DNA of 64,000 bases from Rhizobium sp. RM (GTDB lineage Bacteria; Pseudomonadota; Alphaproteobacteria; Rhizobiales; Rhizobiaceae): positions 620,001 through 684,000 of the forward strand of contig NZ_JACAWV010000008.1 of assembly GCF_013390595.1 (NCBI RefSeq). The letters run 5' to 3'. The position numbers and the translations under genes were made by a program. The notes under the pieces were generated by a model. It saw nothing but the letters and a program-made list of their open reading frames with translations. It did no database searches and was not told where the DNA came from. Each line of letters opens with the position of its first letter. Position 1 is the stretch's first letter. Below are positions 63,334 through 64,000 of the stretch, in pieces.

Positions 63334-64000
63334 TTATTTCAGCAGGGAATCGAAGATCGGCAGGCCGATGACGGCGGAGATGGCAATCAGGCTGTAGCAG
63401 ATCCGCCGGAACGTTACGTCATCTGCAACCCCGTGCAGTCGCGCGCCGCAATAAAGACCAGCGGCATAAAATGGGACGGCGAGCAGCGAGAAGATGACGA
63501 CACTCGCCGTAAAAAGGCCTCCAAGGAAGTAGCTCGTGACGGACAGCACGGTCGAAATGGCGAAATAGAGAATCACATTGGCGCGTACGAACGGACCTTT
63601 CAACGCACCACCCAGCCAATAGGCAACAACGGGCGGACCGCCCAGTTGCGCTGCGCCGGAAAACAGCCCCGCGACAAAACCGGTGAGAATGGTCAGGGGT
63701 GTTTTGGGCCGCCCGCTATAACGCCAACCGGAAATCAAAAAGAGCAGCAACAACACGACGACGCAGGAGATCAACCAGCGCAGTGTCAGCGGATTGCCGT
63801 AGGAAAGGAGTGCGGTTCCCGCCGGGACCCCGATGACGGCTCCCGCTGACATCGTGAAAACCTCGCGCCGATCGGCCATCCGCCACGCCGCCGGTATCAT
63901 GCCGAGCGTCAAAACGCCGTCGACAACGAGAAGAACGGCTGATGCGATCCGAGGGCCGACAATGGCGCTTGCGAGTGGGATGAAAATGAGCGCTGCGCCA
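63334..64000 (-). CDS. TSUP family (TauE/SafE-like) permease, 5' part missing
   Basis: The gene runs off the window end: the frame is open from 63912 through 64000 (reading IFIPLASAIVGPRIASAV before MTLG), so the true start is beyond the window. Multiple helices (VVVLLLLFLISGWRYSGR, GLFSGAAQLGGPPVVAYWLG) and the GGPPVVAYWLG motif place it in the TSUP superfamily of sulfonate or sulfite exporters. Substrate not inferable. Confidence 0.88.
   Translation of the reverse strand, partial: GAALIFIPLASAIVGPRIASAVLLVVDGVLTLGMIPAAWRMADRREVFTMSAGAVIGVPAGTALLSYGNPLTLRWLISCVVVLLLLFLISGWRYSGRPKTPLTILTGFVAGLFSGAAQLGGPPVVAYWLGGALKGPFVRANVILYFAISTVLSVTSYFLGGLFTASVVIFSLLAVPFYAAGLYCGARLHGVADDVTFRRICYSLIAISAVIGLPIFDSLLK

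Noticed and set aside
1..64000. CRISPR arrays, tRNA, rRNA, complete insertion sequences and prophage
   Set aside because: None was recognised on either strand while reading the window. A covariance-model search would be needed to exclude small structured RNAs.

Overview
The window is chromosomal DNA of an alphaproteobacterium in the Rhizobiaceae, most like the Agrobacterium/Rhizobium group. This is inferred from the split b'/b ATP synthase subunits, a decaprenyl-type polyprenyl synthase, a BioMNY biotin transporter, BA14K and DUF6101 proteins, chemoreceptors with rhizobial-style tails, and LexA boxes of the alphaproteobacterial GTTC-N7-GTTC type. Coding density is high. I see no tRNA or rRNA gene, no CRISPR array, no complete insertion sequence and no phage. 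The window opens in the last codons of atpE and closes inside a TSUP-family permease gene.

Layout. 1-1280: end of the F0 ATP synthase operon (atpE end, b', b) and its terminator. 1478-8896: mostly minus-strand housekeeping genes (rnhB, a radical SAM protein, moaB, ispE, a large TPR protein, decaprenyl diphosphate synthase), with one small plus-strand glycosyltransferase-like gene. 9018-19410: a long plus-strand run (DUF2007, trmN6, an S49 peptidase, glyQ, lemA, an EPSP synthase, DUF2207, a DUF559 nuclease, glyS, DUF523). Here the two glycyl-tRNA synthetase genes are separated by four genes. 19461-30064: a chemoreceptor, an HPE1-like secreted protein, purD, tex, cyclopropane fatty acid synthase, a MipA porin-like protein, ubiA and DUF6101. 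30369-38622: a five-repeat DUF1217 protein, an FAD-linked oxidase, a Sua5-type tRNA enzyme, an unknown protein and a glycine-betaine monooxygenase pair (gbcAB). 38783-46246: tandem BA14K proteins, a CorA transporter, an acyl-CoA dehydrogenase plus crotonase, a small secreted protein, an RNA methyltransferase and tlyA. 46516-54855: a second chemoreceptor, dxs, pirin, xseB, a histone-deacetylase-like hydrolase and bioMNY. 55029-64000: a YcaQ-type DNA glycosylase, ribB, aroC, DUF1344, a phosphatase, fabI, a DnaJ-domain protein, a lipoprotein, pdxH and the TSUP permease.

Linked functions: dxs, ispE, the polyprenyl synthase and ubiA all serve isoprenoid and ubiquinone synthesis. The EPSP synthase and aroC are shikimate-pathway steps. 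The acyl-CoA dehydrogenase and crotonase form a beta-oxidation-like pair.

The most unusual structure is the DUF559 (Vsr-like PD-(D/E)XK) nuclease gene between glyQ and glyS. It is bracketed by two inverted copies of a two-hairpin palindromic module. The copies supply the gene's start region and C-terminal tail, and also the glyS ribosome-binding site, which resembles a REP/REPIN-style element carrying its own nuclease. Also notable are two exact alphaproteobacterial LexA boxes, one just upstream of the YcaQ-type glycosylase and one upstream of the SplB-like radical SAM gene. There is a perfect EcfG-type stress promoter motif upstream of the first BA14K gene. The EPSP synthase has Phe at the position of E. 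coli Pro101, and the C-terminal GTP cyclohydrolase II-like domain of RibB has lost its zinc cysteines.
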